Origin: Duganella phyllosphaerae
GTDB lineage: Bacteria > Pseudomonadota > Gammaproteobacteria > Burkholderiales > Burkholderiaceae_D
DNA: 64,000 nucleotides
Assembly: GCF_001758785.1 (NCBI RefSeq)
Contig: NZ_LROM01000093.1
Location: 124,001 to 188,000, forward strand
Direction of reading: 5' to 3'
The position numbers and the translations under genes are program-made. This document shows positions 36,983 to 47,177 of this stretch, in pieces. Position 1 is the first letter of the stretch, and each line of letters begins with the position of its first letter. The notes under the pieces were generated by a model. That model was not told the DNA's origin, ran no database searches, and worked only from the letters and a program-made list of their open reading frames with translations.

Positions 36983-37798
36983 ATGAACAGAACAGAAATT
37001 GCGGACATCATTGTTCAAAAGCTTGAGGCTAATTTGACATCGATGAAGAAAATGTACGATCAGTCCGAGCCTGCGATTGGCTACTTCTATATCGACGACT
37101 TGCTGCCCGAAGAGGTAGCACGCACTATCTACGAATGCTTCCCGGATGGCAGCAATATGCGCCTGAAGAAGAGCCTCAAAGAGTACAAGTATATTGCCGC
37201 CCAGATGAACAACTACAACCCGATTCTGGAGGAAACGATTTATGCGTTCCAGGATCCGCGGGTGGTAGAACTGGTATCGAAGATTACGAGCATCAAGAGC
37301 CTGAACCCGGACGAACACCTGTATGCGGGCGGTATCTCCCTGATGGGCAATAAGCACTACTTGAACCCGCATCTGGATAATTCGCACGACAAGGACCGCG
37401 ATCAATGGCGCGTTCTGAATCTGTTGTACTACGTTACACCGCAATGGGAAGAGAACTTCGGTGGCAACCTCGAGCTGTGGCCGAACGGACTTGACTCCGC
37501 CCAAACCACCATCCACAGCAAATTCAACCGCTTGGCGGTGATGGCGACCCATGACGGCTCATGGCATTCGGTAAGCCCGATCGATGCTGAAGGAAAGGCG
37601 CGTTGCTGCGTGTCGAACTACTATTTCTCAAAAACCGCACTGAAGTCCACCGACCGCTTCCACATCACGTCGTTCCGCGGTCGCCCGGAACAGAAAGTAC
37701 GCGACGCTGTGCTCAAGGTAGATATCAAGCTGCGAATGGCAGTGCGTAAAGTGTTCAAAAAAGGCATCGTCGAAAACAAACACGTGTACAAGAAGTGA
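36983..37798 (+). CDS. 2-oxoglutarate/Fe(II)-dependent oxygenase-like protein
   Basis: A 271-residue soluble protein with the double-stranded beta-helix iron triad: HxD in NPHLDNSHD, distal His in SWHSVSPI and the 2-oxoglutarate-binding Arg in ARCCVSNYYF. Such enzymes hydroxylate proteins or small molecules. The pattern resembles prolyl-4-hydroxylase-like members found in polysaccharide clusters. ATG 36983 is chosen (GGAA upstream; NRTEIADIIVQKLEAN is a normal start) over an upstream frame extension. It follows wbaP by 77 bases, probably on the same transcript; its role there is unknown. Confidence 0.85.
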   Translation: MNRTEIADIIVQKLEANLTSMKKMYDQSEPAIGYFYIDDLLPEEVARTIYECFPDGSNMRLKKSLKEYKYIAAQMNNYNPILEETIYAFQDPRVVELVSKITSIKSLNPDEHLYAGGISLMGNKHYLNPHLDNSHDKDRDQWRVLNLLYYVTPQWEENFGGNLELWPNGLDSAQTTIHSKFNRLAVMATHDGSWHSVSPIDAEGKARCCVSNYYFSKTALKSTDRFHITSFRGRPEQKVRDAVLKVDIKLRMAVRKVFKKGIVENKHVYKK

Positions 37799-37813
37799 GG
37801 TGGATACTCACCG

Positions 37814-37841
37814 CATCAGGCCACCCCAGGATGGCCTGATG
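37814..37841. terminator. hairpin between convergent genes
   Basis: CATCAGGCCA, loop CCCCAGGA, TGGCCTGATG, between the ends of the oxygenase and the following glycosyltransferase. No T-run; likely bidirectional transcript end. Confidence 0.65.
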
Positions 37842-37861
37842 GGATCTGCAGCTGCAATCGG

Positions 37862-38791
37862 TTAGAACCAGCCGAGCAACGCAAACAGGCTGAGCACACA
37901 ACGATCACTCAAACGTCGGCGGCCATGGCAAACGACCAGCCATGCCAATCGCACCCGGCGCGAACGCGACGGCGCTGCCTGCAGCGTGGCTTCCAGCACT
38001 TGGGCGTGAAGATTCTTGCCGCCTGCCATTTGAAACACTTTCAATGCCAGCGTTAGTTGCTGGGTATACCATCCTTGCTTGATCAGCGCAACCCGCCGAT
38101 GCAACCCGCTGAGGCCACCGCGTGCCCCCATATCGTTATTCTCGTGCTGACGGTAACGCATCGCCGGCACCGGATCGAAATACCAGCGACCACCAGCTGT
38201 GCGGACCAGGATATAGATCAGCCAATCATGGAAATGGAAGCCTGTCAGCTGCGCGCCATATTGCTGGCAGAACTGCTGGGCCTGGCGGAATGTCGCCACT
38301 GGCAAGACAAACGTGCACCCCTGCCCCGCTCCCTCAAAGATGAAATCGAGTGTGCGCGTATGGGGCGATTGCGGCAAGATGCTCTCCCGGCCATCGGGCC
38401 AGAATGCCTGCACTGCAGCAGAATAACCGTGGCTACCGGACTGTTCGAGGGCGGCAATCGCACGCGCCATCTTGTCCAGGTTCCAGATATCGTCCTGGTC
38501 GGCCAGCGCGACATAATCACAGTCCGCCACCCCGGCCCTGGCAATGAGCTTCCTGAAATTGGCGCCGGCGGAACCGGTGCCCACTTCGTTCAAGAACACC
38601 TGGATCCTGCGCGGATGTGCGTCGGCATATTCCGCAATAATTTTTTTGGTATCATCGGACGAATTATCGTCCTGGATCAGCAACGACAGGTTGACTTCCC
38701 GCTGCGCGAGTATGGAGTCGAGCTGCTCCCTGATCCAGCTTTGGCCGTTGCGGCATGCCAATAGAACAACTACTTTTTTTTGATTCAACAT
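37862..38791 (-). CDS. family 2 glycosyltransferase (rhamnosyltransferase-like)
   Basis: A 309-residue GT-A enzyme. VVVLLACRNGQSWIREQLDSIL begins the domain, QDDNSSDDT holds the nucleotide-binding acidic pair, YVALADQDDIW is the metal-binding DxD region, and HDWLIYILVRTAGGRWYFDP lies at the acceptor side. It should add one sugar, possibly rhamnose, to the lipid-linked repeat unit at the cytosolic membrane face. ATG 38791 gives the family start; a 27-residue upstream extension is unlike it. Transcribed alone on the minus strand. Confidence 0.88.
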   Translation of the reverse strand: MLNQKKVVVLLACRNGQSWIREQLDSILAQREVNLSLLIQDDNSSDDTKKIIAEYADAHPRRIQVFLNEVGTGSAGANFRKLIARAGVADCDYVALADQDDIWNLDKMARAIAALEQSGSHGYSAAVQAFWPDGRESILPQSPHTRTLDFIFEGAGQGCTFVLPVATFRQAQQFCQQYGAQLTGFHFHDWLIYILVRTAGGRWYFDPVPAMRYRQHENNDMGARGGLSGLHRRVALIKQGWYTQQLTLALKVFQMAGGKNLHAQVLEATLQAAPSRSRRVRLAWLVVCHGRRRLSDRCVLSLFALLGWF

Positions 38792-39354
38792 AGCAACTGA
38801 TATTATTAAAATATTAAAATACAATAACGCACATTGCCCCGCGCATGTCAGCATCGTCATCTGTCCGCACAATTAGGCGATGCAAGGGCGACCTACGCTA
38901 CTACCAGGGTGACGCAATTCACTATGATGGCACACTCCCACCATCCTGCGGCAAAATTCGCTGCACCCTGCAGAAGCGGCACACGCCTGTCGCTTTTACT
39001 ACGACGGTTGAGGGCTGCAGCGGACCTCACCGCACGATTCGAATCAAATATTGCGTTGGTCGCGGATAGTTCCTCAATTGCACGACTTAAAGCTTGGGTA
39101 CTACTCTTTACTTCAGTAAAATGGGCGCTACAAAAACGCCGGAATTCTTGCCAGATCCTGAGCCATCCTGGCAGCCGGCTGCAGTGTTAAACGCCTACTC
39201 TCACGCCACTGCCGACGTAATTGACGGAATCATAACAGTTGCAGACCTCCATACCGGGTGCCGAGAAAGCTGTTGCGAGAGGAAGAAAACGCGTTTTAAT
39301 AGACCCGACCCTCACACTCATTAGTGCAGTTGCTTCAAAACATTCTTTTATATA
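38792..39354. other. gene-free 563-base interval
   Basis: Lies between divergent glycosyltransferase and acyltransferase genes. Short open frames here are Arg/Thr/Ser-rich with no recognisable domain or ribosome-binding site. No strong hairpin or repeat found. It may hold both promoters and could be the remnant of a lost gene, but I see no supporting homology. Confidence 0.5.
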
Positions 39355-41385
39355 ATGACCAATTATTCAAGTCCTATTGCCAATTCTTTGCAGAAGCATC
39401 ATAAAAAATATCGCCCCGACATTGATGGACTTCGTGCGGTGGCCGTATTGTGTGTAGTTATATTTCACGGCTTTCCTTCCTTGCTACCAGGGGGATTTGT
39501 TGGCGTAGACATATTTTTTGTCATGTCCGGCTTTTTGATTTCCACCATACTGTTTGAATCCTTGATCGCCAATAAGTTCAGTTTTTTTGGATTTTATTTG
39601 CGTCGTGCGAAACGAATTTTCCCCTCGCTCATCGTAATACTCGTGGTTTGCTACATCGTTGGATGGAATGTCCTGTTCCCCAGTGAACTGCGCGGTTTGA
39701 GCAAACACATTTTTGGCGGAGCGATCTTTCTGTCGAACTTTGTCTCCTTCCTGGAAAATGGTTACTTTGATATATCTGCCGATTTCAAGCCGCTGCTGCA
39801 CCTCTGGTCGCTGGGCATCGAAGAACAGTTTTATATCATCTGGCCACTCGTTCTCTGGCTTGCATGGAAGAAAAAATCAATCATCAAGATAGTGATCATC
39901 GCAGCAATTGTCATTTCATTTGCGCTGAACATTATTACAGTGAATACCAATTCGAATGCCGCTTTCTACCTGCCGCACATGCGTTTCTGGGAATTGTTGA
40001 TAGGTTCGCTGTTAGCCTATCTGACAATTTTTGAAAAAGAACAGACTGCCAGGTTTACTGCTAAATACGCTCACCAGTTATCGGTAGCGGGCGCCGCTTT
40101 GCTGATTGCGGCACTGTTGCTCATTTCCAAAGACGATGCATTTCCCGGCTGGTGGGCATTGTTACCTACCCTTGCCACCGCAGCGCTAATCATGGCTGGT
40201 CCGCGAGCCTGGGTTAACCAGCACATTTTGTCCCGCTCCCTCATGATCTGGTTTGGACTGATCAGTTTCCCGTTGTACTTGTGGCACTGGCCCCTGCTGT
40301 CCTTTGCTCGCATATTATTTGGCGATCATGTGACGCCACAAATAATTGGCACCATGATGGTGTTGTCGGTAGCGCTGGCATGGTTGACCTACAGGTTTGT
40401 GGAAACGCCTATCCGGTTCGGCAAATCCGAACACAAATCTTATTATTCGCTGACGGCCATCCTCGCTGTCATTGGCGTCGTTGGACTGTTTTCCTTCAAA
40501 CAGGAAGGTAAAAGCGGCTTACCCAGGGAATTCCTGAAAAGCAACCAAGTAAGTATTTCTGCGTACGATGGCGGCGACTTGGGGAATACTACGGCCGGCT
40601 GCGGTCCCAATAAAAAAGAGCTCGACGCGACATTCTCCGTCTGTACCAAAGACAAGCGCGCAGAGCCGAAGTATGTACTGCTTGGCGACAGCAAGGCACT
40701 CGCGTTATTCCCCGGACTGGTCAGAACCTCCGGTGCAAACGGCCGTTGGGCGCTGGTAGGCGGCAATGGCATACAAGGCCCGGTAGCGCCGATTTTATCT
40801 GACGAAAAAATGTTTGCGGTCTATCAAAAAAGCGCCCGGGCAGCGATCGATAAAGTATTGGCCAATCCCGGTTTCGAAAAAATCGTTATTGTCGCCGCGA
40901 CTCGCGGAATTTTCTCGTTGAACAACGTATATTCCATCGAAGACCTCGAATCAAACAAAAACTACGACGTGGCACTGGCTGGAGTGAAGAATTTTACAAA
41001 ACAGCTGCTACGTGCTGGCAAGCCGGTGATTTTCGTAATCGATAATCCTACCTTCAAGGATCCCGACCAATGCATGCCTAGAAAACTGCGCCCGGAAATG
41101 CTGGATCAATTGGTGAATGGCGCACACCGGCAGGAGTGTCGCATCAAGATTACCGACCAGTTGAGATTATCGAAGAAATACCGTGACTTACTGGAACAGG
41201 TCAGGTTGCTGGATCCGGCACTGATCAGCGTCCTGGATACGACCGATACGCTTTGCGATACCGCAACCGGATATTGCTCAATGACGAAGAATGGTCGACT
41301 GGTGTATGGCTACACCGACCATGTGTCGGATTTTGGTGCAGGATTGGTAGGGAAAACGCTCAATGCCTATGTGAAAAGGCATTAG
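39355..41385 (+). CDS. acyltransferase-3 / SGNH O-acyltransferase (OafA-type)
   Basis: A 676-residue inner-membrane protein. N-terminal acyltransferase-3 domain (about 18-360) with about ten helices: RPDIDGLRAVAVLCVVIFH, VGVDIFFVMSGFLI, FYLRRAKRIFP, LWSLGIEEQFYIIWP. C-terminal SGNH domain (about 420-676): VLLGDSKALALFPG with the nucleophile Ser, and TDHVSDFGA with the Asp/His pair. These proteins O-acetylate surface polysaccharide. The region is more A+T-rich than its flanks. ATG 39355 has no good ribosome-binding site. Convergent with rmd. Confidence 0.93.
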   Translation: MTNYSSPIANSLQKHHKKYRPDIDGLRAVAVLCVVIFHGFPSLLPGGFVGVDIFFVMSGFLISTILFESLIANKFSFFGFYLRRAKRIFPSLIVILVVCYIVGWNVLFPSELRGLSKHIFGGAIFLSNFVSFLENGYFDISADFKPLLHLWSLGIEEQFYIIWPLVLWLAWKKKSIIKIVIIAAIVISFALNIITVNTNSNAAFYLPHMRFWELLIGSLLAYLTIFEKEQTARFTAKYAHQLSVAGAALLIAALLLISKDDAFPGWWALLPTLATAALIMAGPRAWVNQHILSRSLMIWFGLISFPLYLWHWPLLSFARILFGDHVTPQIIGTMMVLSVALAWLTYRFVETPIRFGKSEHKSYYSLTAILAVIGVVGLFSFKQEGKSGLPREFLKSNQVSISAYDGGDLGNTTAGCGPNKKELDATFSVCTKDKRAEPKYVLLGDSKALALFPGLVRTSGANGRWALVGGNGIQGPVAPILSDEKMFAVYQKSARAAIDKVLANPGFEKIVIVAATRGIFSLNNVYSIEDLESNKNYDVALAGVKNFTKQLLRAGKPVIFVIDNPTFKDPDQCMPRKLRPEMLDQLVNGAHRQECRIKITDQLRLSKKYRDLLEQVRLLDPALISVLDTTDTLCDTATGYCSMTKNGRLVYGYTDHVSDFGAGLVGKTLNAYVKRH

Positions 41386-41396
41386 CGTTGATGGAG

Positions 41397-41420
41397 AGGT
41401 TGCCGCCAGTGCGGCAACCT
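41397..41420. terminator. hairpin between acyltransferase and rmd
   Basis: AGGTTGCCGC, loop CAGT, GCGGCAACCT, a perfect 10-bp stem between convergent genes, without a T-run. Confidence 0.65.
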
Positions 41421-41432
41421 GCGGGGAACACG

Positions 41433-42347
41433 TCAGACTGGCGCCGGATCGGCCAGCATCCAGGCCAGCGTATCGCGCAATGCGATGTCGTCGGCTTGCC
41501 CCACGGCGGCGATCAGCTTAGCACGGTCGCCCAGCAGGGTCTTGACTTCGTTGGCACGTACAAAAGCAGGATTGACCCGCACCTCGAACGGATGGCCACT
41601 CAACTCGCGTACCATGCCGAGCACTTCATCGAGGGTGTACGCCAGGCCGGAACAAACGTTAAATGTCGCGCCGCGTGCCGACGGTTGGTCCAGCAGGCGC
41701 CGGTAATATTGGACCACCATGCGCACGTCGGAAAAATCGCGTGCTACATGCAAATTGCCCAGCTCGATCAACGGGGCGCCACGCCTGACATGGTTGACAA
41801 TCTTGGGCAATAAAAAGCTCTCGGCCTGCCCCCGGCCCGTGTAATTGAACGGCCGCACAATCGTCAAAGGCAGACGCTGCTGGTACAAGCTGGCCATGTA
41901 TTCCATGCTCAGCTTGCTGACAGCGTAATCGTTGGCGGGTGCGCCCGGTGCCGTTTCGGCCAGCATGCCGCCGGCCGCGTTACCGTACACGTTGGCGCTA
42001 CTGGCCAGCAGCACGGCGCCCGGCGGCGTCGCGGTGCGGCTCAATGCCTCGAGCAGATTACGCGAACCGATCAGATTGGTGCGATAGATGGCGTCAACAT
42101 CGCCATGCCCCACAAAGGCAATAGCTGCCAGGTGGGCGACCATGTCGGGCCGCACCACGTCGACGACCTGCGCCAGCCCGGCAGCATCGTTCAGGTCGCA
42201 GGCATGCACAGCCACCACACCGGGAATCGGCTCGGCTTGCGGCATGTGCGCCAGGCCGAATACCTCGTAACCTGCAGCGGCAAGTTCGGCCGCCAGATAG
42301 CGGCCGGTGAATCCCTGCACGCCGGTGATCAAAACGCGCCTCGCCAT
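41433..42347 (-). CDS. rmd: GDP-4-keto-6-deoxy-D-mannose reductase
   Basis: A 304-residue short-chain dehydrogenase/epimerase. NAD(P)-binding ITGVQGFTGRYL at the N-terminus, LLASSANVYG and the catalytic YAVSK, then RPFNYTGRGQAESFLLPKI. Following gmd by two bases, it most likely reduces GDP-4-keto-6-deoxy-D-mannose to GDP-D-rhamnose (cytosol). A reductase giving GDP-6-deoxy-D-talose would look similar, so the stereochemistry is inferred. Last gene of the minus-strand polysaccharide operon. Confidence 0.85.
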   Translation of the reverse strand: MARRVLITGVQGFTGRYLAAELAAAGYEVFGLAHMPQAEPIPGVVAVHACDLNDAAGLAQVVDVVRPDMVAHLAAIAFVGHGDVDAIYRTNLIGSRNLLEALSRTATPPGAVLLASSANVYGNAAGGMLAETAPGAPANDYAVSKLSMEYMASLYQQRLPLTIVRPFNYTGRGQAESFLLPKIVNHVRRGAPLIELGNLHVARDFSDVRMVVQYYRRLLDQPSARGATFNVCSGLAYTLDEVLGMVRELSGHPFEVRVNPAFVRANEVKTLLGDRAKLIAAVGQADDIALRDTLAWMLADPAPV

Positions 42348-42349
42348 GA

Positions 42350-43384
42350 TCAGAACGAGAAGCCGGCCTGGTTACGACAGATATCTGCTTCGACCATCAT
42401 CTGGCACAATTGCTCTAGCGTGGTTTTCGGCTCCCAGCTCAGTTCCTTGCGCGCCTTTTCAGGATTGCCAATCAACAGCTCAACTTCTGCGGGACGGTAG
42501 AATTTAGGATTCACGCGTACCAGGGTTTTACCGCTCTTGGCATCGACGGCGATTTCATTTTCCGCTGCGCCGCTCCAGACCAGCTCGAAACCGGCAGCCT
42601 TGCCCGCCATGGTGACAAAGTCGCGCACGGTTTCGGTACGGTTGGTGGCCAGCACGTAGGTGTCGGGTTTGTCAGCTTGCAGCATGCGCCACATGCCCTC
42701 AACGTACTCCTTGGCAAAACCCCAGTCACGTTTTGCATCCATATTGCCGAGTTCCAGCACATCGAGCAGGCCCAGCTTGATCTTCGCCATGCTGTCGGTA
42801 ATCTTACGCGTCACAAACTCGCGTCCGCGGAGTGGCGACTCGTGGTTGAACAAAATTCCGCTGGCCCCAAAAATATTGTACGACTCGCGGTAGTTGATGG
42901 TCATCCAGTGGGCATACAGCTTGGCAACACCGTACGGGCTGCGCGGGTAGAACGGCGTATCTTCGATTTGCGGAATAGCTTGCACCTTGCCGAACATTTC
43001 CGACGTGCTGGCCTGGTAGAAACGCACTGCCGGGTTGACGATACGAATCGCCTCGAGCAGGTTGACCGGGCCCAGGCCGGTAATTTCAGCGGTAGTTACG
43101 GGCTGGTCGAAGGACACGCCCACGAAGCTTTGCGCCGCGAGGTTGTACACCTCCGTCGCACCGGTGGTTTGCAACAACCGGATACTGGCGCTCAGGTCGG
43201 TCAGATCATACTCGACCAACTCCAGATTTGGATGATGGGCGATCCCCAACTCTTCAATACGCCAGAAGTTGACGGAACTGGTGCGGCGATAGGTGCCAAA
43301 GACTTTGTAGCCTTTTTCCAGTAGTAACTCCGCCAGATAGGCGCCATCTTGTCCAGTAATACCAGTGATAATTGCAATTTTCAT
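42350..43384 (-). CDS. gmd: GDP-mannose 4,6-dehydratase
   Basis: A 344-residue enzyme converting GDP-D-mannose to GDP-4-keto-6-deoxy-D-mannose. NADP-binding [27 protein letters not shown] N-terminus, [22 protein letters not shown], catalytic [10 protein letters not shown], then [18 protein letters not shown] and [14 protein letters not shown], all family marks. Its substrate comes from ManC at 27-28.5 kb. Separated from wzy by 200 bases, so it may have its own promoter. Confidence 0.97.
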   Translation of the reverse strand: MKIAIITGITGQDGAYLAELLLEKGYKVFGTYRRTSSVNFWRIEELGIAHHPNLELVEYDLTDLSASIRLLQTTGATEVYNLAAQSFVGVSFDQPVTTAEITGLGPVNLLEAIRIVNPAVRFYQASTSEMFGKVQAIPQIEDTPFYPRSPYGVAKLYAHWMTINYRESYNIFGASGILFNHESPLRGREFVTRKITDSMAKIKLGLLDVLELGNMDAKRDWGFAKEYVEGMWRMLQADKPDTYVLATNRTETVRDFVTMAGKAAGFELVWSGAAENEIAVDAKSGKTLVRVNPKFYRPAEVELLIGNPEKARKELSWEPKTTLEQLCQMMVEADICRNQAGFSF

Positions 43385-43584
43385 ACCGTAAAATCCGAAA
43401 TGGTTAACTAAAAAAATATTGATAAACGTAATATATCATTTTTTTTGGCTCTTCACACAGGTCATGACCCATAGCCAAACTGCTGTGCATGCTTCACTTT
43501 ATTCAAGAATACCGGATTTTATTTAGCTCCCGCCTGCCTCGGCATTATTAATAAAGCGGCAGGCACATTACTCGAAACTTTCAA

Positions 43585-44814
43585 TCAGCGCTCTTTAACT
43601 GGCAACTCGATATCTTCCGGGACCGCAGCAGGTAAAATCGGCGCATTAGCGGGCGGTGCTAACATGAAACGCCATTTTTCGTCCTGAATAAATATTGACA
43701 AGGTATAAACACACCAATATACCGGCCAAAACAAAACATTCGAATTAAAACATAACAAGTTGAACGAACTCATGTAAATGAGCGATGTCTTGGACTTTCT
43801 AAGCAGCAACCATTGGAAGAAGATGAACGCCAGGAAGCCAACTACGCCAAAATGCAGTAGCAAGTAAGCCAGGAAACTTCTAGGGTCCTCATCGACTTTT
43901 TCCGAAACCAGCACCTCGCTGAAACGCGCCAGATAGTTATTCTGAACGATAGCATCCGTATAGGACGGGACGCCGAACGCTGCCGCCCAGAGATCGCCCG
44001 TTATATTTTCTGCCACCACTTTGTAGGGTAGTGCACGTGCCAGCACGGATACATCGAAATCTCCCGCCTCCAGATCGACAAACACGAACAGGAAAATTGG
44101 AAGGAGAAACGAAAAAAAGTAAATCACTCCAAACATGAATCCGTTCATGTATTTTTTTATGGCCATCAGGCCAAAAAACACGAACAGGAAAACAAACGTA
44201 TTGCGTGATCCCGTAGCAAGCAGGCCCAAGCAAATAGCAATCAGCCAGCGTTTTTTAACCTTGAAACTCGTCGCGCATAACAGCGAGAAACCGAGGAAAA
44301 TCGCCAGATAGGCCGGTTCATAAGCGAACGACTGAACCCGTATCAATCCATCACGGATGATACTTAGATGCCAGGCACTTTCATTCCATAAATTAACCGG
44401 AAGGTTCACGCCGGTACTATCGCGCGGAAGCCCGGAAAAAACAATCAAATACTGATAAAGGCCATAAATCAGAAGCAAGCCGGTGGCAATAAAATACCAG
44501 CGAAAAAAGATTTTCGCTTCATATTTAAGGATAAAATAAATTGAAACCACCATCATGCCGGTGGCGATCAATTTCGCCGAGTCGATGATACCATCCGACT
44601 CAAAAAAAAGAGCATATTTAAAAACAGAAATCAGCAGCAAACTGATGATCGGTCCTAGGTATAAGAAACTCGGGATCGATTTATATTTATAACCAACGCA
44701 ATAGATAAAATAGGCATTTAACAGAATTGTCATTATTGGTATGAAAACAGACCCAATATTAACCGTATTCAGTATCATCAACGGCAAAAACAATGCTATT
44801 AATTTAACCATCAT
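43585..44814 (-). CDS. O-antigen/exopolysaccharide polymerase-like membrane protein (Wzy-like)
   Basis: A 409-residue protein with about 10-12 predicted membrane helices and a larger loop near the middle to C-terminal half, the topology of Wzy polymerases. Wzy proteins join lipid-linked repeat units in the periplasm and share little sequence, so this call rests on topology and on lying between a glycosyltransferase and Gmd. Its ATG overlaps the upstream transferase stop by 4 bases (ATGA). Distinctly A+T-rich coding sequence. Confidence 0.75.
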   Translation of the reverse strand: MMVKLIALFLPLMILNTVNIGSVFIPIMTILLNAYFIYCVGYKYKSIPSFLYLGPIISLLLISVFKYALFFESDGIIDSAKLIATGMMVVSIYFILKYEAKIFFRWYFIATGLLLIYGLYQYLIVFSGLPRDSTGVNLPVNLWNESAWHLSIIRDGLIRVQSFAYEPAYLAIFLGFSLLCATSFKVKKRWLIAICLGLLATGSRNTFVFLFVFFGLMAIKKYMNGFMFGVIYFFSFLLPIFLFVFVDLEAGDFDVSVLARALPYKVVAENITGDLWAAAFGVPSYTDAIVQNNYLARFSEVLVSEKVDEDPRSFLAYLLLHFGVVGFLAFIFFQWLLLRKSKTSLIYMSSFNLLCFNSNVLFWPVYWCVYTLSIFIQDEKWRFMLAPPANAPILPAAVPEDIELPVKER

Positions 44815-46001
44815 GGAAATATTTCCGTATGCGCGTTCGCAGCATCGTTCGTCAATTGGCGATAGGCTGACGTAACATCGAGCGACATTTTTTTAAATGT
44901 CGCCATGTCGCCCATCATCTGGTCCAGATGATTGTAAATGACTTCCTTACTTTGTTTGTCGATATTCATGACCACACTTTCCAGTCCCGAGCCATCACAT
45001 GCATTGTTGTTCGCCAAAATTGGCAGCCCGGCGGATGCCCCCTCCAGGGTCTTTAATTTGACCCCCGCAGGATTCATCGAAAATGAGCAAAATACTTTTG
45101 CATCCTCGATCAACTGCTCTTTTTGCTCGTGCGGGATATTAAACAGCACCTCGACATTCTTTGCATCAAAAGCCGAAAACGGATTCACACCGGATTTGTT
45201 TTTACCCGCAATCAGCAGCTTGCAATCAGGATGCAAGGCTAACCACTCTTTCAAATAGGCATACAGCTTTTCAACCGCAGCGACATTATCAGAGAGTTCG
45301 AGATTACCGATGAACAGAAGAAGATTTTTCCTGGTAGCGAAATTGACTTCCTTTTCTGTCGCACTCAAAAATACCGGCAAAACCACCGACTTTTGAACTC
45401 GAGTACCGTAAAATTTCATGTCGCGCTCGGAAATAAACAGCAAACCGTCTACCGCCTCGTCAGTTGCCAGCTTCTTCTCGAATAATTTGAACTTTATCGA
45501 TTCAGTGATAAAAAACAGCTTTTTCCACAATTTTGTTTCCGCGCTTGCCATGTAGTCATAATATTCCCACTCGCAGTTTTGCATGCGTATATAGACTTTT
45601 CCGCACTGCATACCCACGTAATTCTTTATATCATTGAACGCCAGCATATTTTTGCTGTTTTCCACCAGCGCATAATCATACCGCGCGAGAAGCTGGCGTT
45701 TGAAAACCTCAAGGTCACTCAGTGCGATAGATCTGATGGTCATCGCAACCGGATACCATATCATCTTGAACGAAAGCTGAGGGCGATATTTAACCGCCAC
45801 ATGGACATCGACCAGTTTGAACTGCTCCGATGCTTCAAACTCCCTCAGGCGCGAATCGTCACGGTACAGGCTAACCAAATGTACCACGAAGCCCATGCTT
45901 TTCAGATAAACTACACGCTTCCAGATATCGAGCGCGCCTCCATAATTATCAGGAAACGGTACATCGGGACTGATTACCAATACGCTTTTACTGTTTTTCA
46001 T
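44811..46001 (-). CDS. glycosyltransferase, GT-B fold (GT1/GT4-like)
   Basis: A 396-residue transferase. N-terminal Rossmann half begins VLVISPDVPFPDNYGGALDIW; C-terminal half carries LLFIGNLELSDNV, LLIAGK and FCSFSMNPAGVKLKTLEGASAGLPILAN, the donor-binding Glu region of GT4-type enzymes. It should add one sugar to the repeat unit. Acceptor and donor unknown. Translationally coupled to the polymerase gene downstream; A+T-rich. Confidence 0.85.
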   Translation of the reverse strand: MKNSKSVLVISPDVPFPDNYGGALDIWKRVVYLKSMGFVVHLVSLYRDDSRLREFEASEQFKLVDVHVAVKYRPQLSFKMIWYPVAMTIRSIALSDLEVFKRQLLARYDYALVENSKNMLAFNDIKNYVGMQCGKVYIRMQNCEWEYYDYMASAETKLWKKLFFITESIKFKLFEKKLATDEAVDGLLFISERDMKFYGTRVQKSVVLPVFLSATEKEVNFATRKNLLLFIGNLELSDNVAAVEKLYAYLKEWLALHPDCKLLIAGKNKSGVNPFSAFDAKNVEVLFNIPHEQKEQLIEDAKVFCSFSMNPAGVKLKTLEGASAGLPILANNNACDGSGLESVVMNIDKQSKEVIYNHLDQMMGDMATFKKMSLDVTSAYRQLTNDAANAHTEIFP

Positions 46002-46138
46002 ACATCTTTACATTTCTCAAGTGCCAAAATTTGGCGCATCCCGGCTTCGTAAGATTCACGACCAGCAATGCATACAGGCCCTCAATACGCCACCTCCTGG
46101 CCACGCCAGCATTGCGCCGGGACAAATTTTTGAGCCGA

Positions 46139-47032
46139 TTACTTCAATGGCATTTTCAGGCCAGCCAGCATGGCTTTCTTAAAATTCGCGCTTTTGCTCG
46201 TGTTCGAATATTTCATATATTTGAAAAGGCGGGTAATGAGCGTGAACGCCACAGCAAAGTATTTCACGAGTGGGCTATAATTTTTTCGAATGAAATATAA
46301 CCTGTTGCGGTTGCTGTAAAAAATGCTGAATGGCGAGTCGTCACCACCGGTACTACTGCTGACCTTGTGCGAAATTTTCCCTTCAGCCCAATACAGCAAT
46401 TTATATCCAGCCTGGTTCGAACGCCAGACAAAATCCACGTCGTCGTAGTAAACGAAATATTTTTCATCCATCACGCCAATACGCTCAAAAACCTCTTTAT
46501 GCACCAGCATAAAACAGGTTGGCGCATATTCGGTATAACCGGTCCTGCTGTTTTCTGGAAGATCCCCCTGCATTTCACCGAAATGATGCACCGTACCACG
46601 CCATTTCCGGATCTCACCACCTGCGCACCAGATTAATCCATTGTCATGGAAATACATTTTGGGGGTAATTAACTTGTCGCCGCGCTGTTCGGCCAGCGAC
46701 ACCATATTCCCAAACAAGTTTACATCTTCAAATTCGATGTCATTATTCAGAATAAGTATATATTCACAACCTGCTTGCAATCCGAGTTCGATACCCTGAT
46801 TGTTTGCTGCCGCCACGCCTACATTTTCCGTGTTCCTGATCAGCGTGACGTTGGTCATCGCGTACTTGGCGATCTCGGCTTGGGCTGCCTCGAAAGAAAG
46901 AGTGTCGAGACTATTATCAAGTATATACAACCAGTAATCGTCGAAAGTCTGCCGAGACAAGCTCTCGAAAAACCCCGGCAATACATCGGCGCTGTTGAAT
47001 AGTACGGTAACCAAGCCCACTCTATTTTTCAT
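46139..47032 (-). CDS. family 2 glycosyltransferase
   Basis: A 297-residue GT2 enzyme: VGLVTVLFNSADVLPGFFESL, then the nucleotide-binding region, NTENVGVAAANNQGIELG and metal-binding ILILNNDIEF, later YFVYYDDVDFVWRSNQAGYKL. This NNDIEF/DDVDF style is common among rhamnosyl- and other deoxyhexose transferases, agreeing with GDP-rhamnose supply by Gmd/Rmd. The ATG at 47032 has AGAGG 9 bases upstream; an in-frame TTG at 47041 does not. Confidence 0.9.
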   Translation of the reverse strand: MKNRVGLVTVLFNSADVLPGFFESLSRQTFDDYWLYILDNSLDTLSFEAAQAEIAKYAMTNVTLIRNTENVGVAAANNQGIELGLQAGCEYILILNNDIEFEDVNLFGNMVSLAEQRGDKLITPKMYFHDNGLIWCAGGEIRKWRGTVHHFGEMQGDLPENSRTGYTEYAPTCFMLVHKEVFERIGVMDEKYFVYYDDVDFVWRSNQAGYKLLYWAEGKISHKVSSSTGGDDSPFSIFYSNRNRLYFIRKNYSPLVKYFAVAFTLITRLFKYMKYSNTSKSANFKKAMLAGLKMPLK

Positions 47033-47177
47033 GAAATCCAACCTCTAATTATTGAAACCACTACGCAGTAATTTTTTCAGCGGGAGACGCCAGGCTCGGC
47101 GGACCTGCTATCACGAGCTGCATGCCGCGCGCACGTCCCTGCAGCCTTCCGCGATCCGGTGTCACAGTTTCCGCTTG

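Noticed and set aside
38834..39324. Three overlapping short open frames (74-118 codons) between glycosyltransferase and acyltransferase genes
   Set aside because: No ribosome-binding site, domain or sensible composition; treated as non-coding.
43532..43564. GCCTGCC...GGCAGGC dyad between wzy and gmd as a terminator
   Set aside because: Only a 7-bp stem, 19-base loop and no T-run on either strand.
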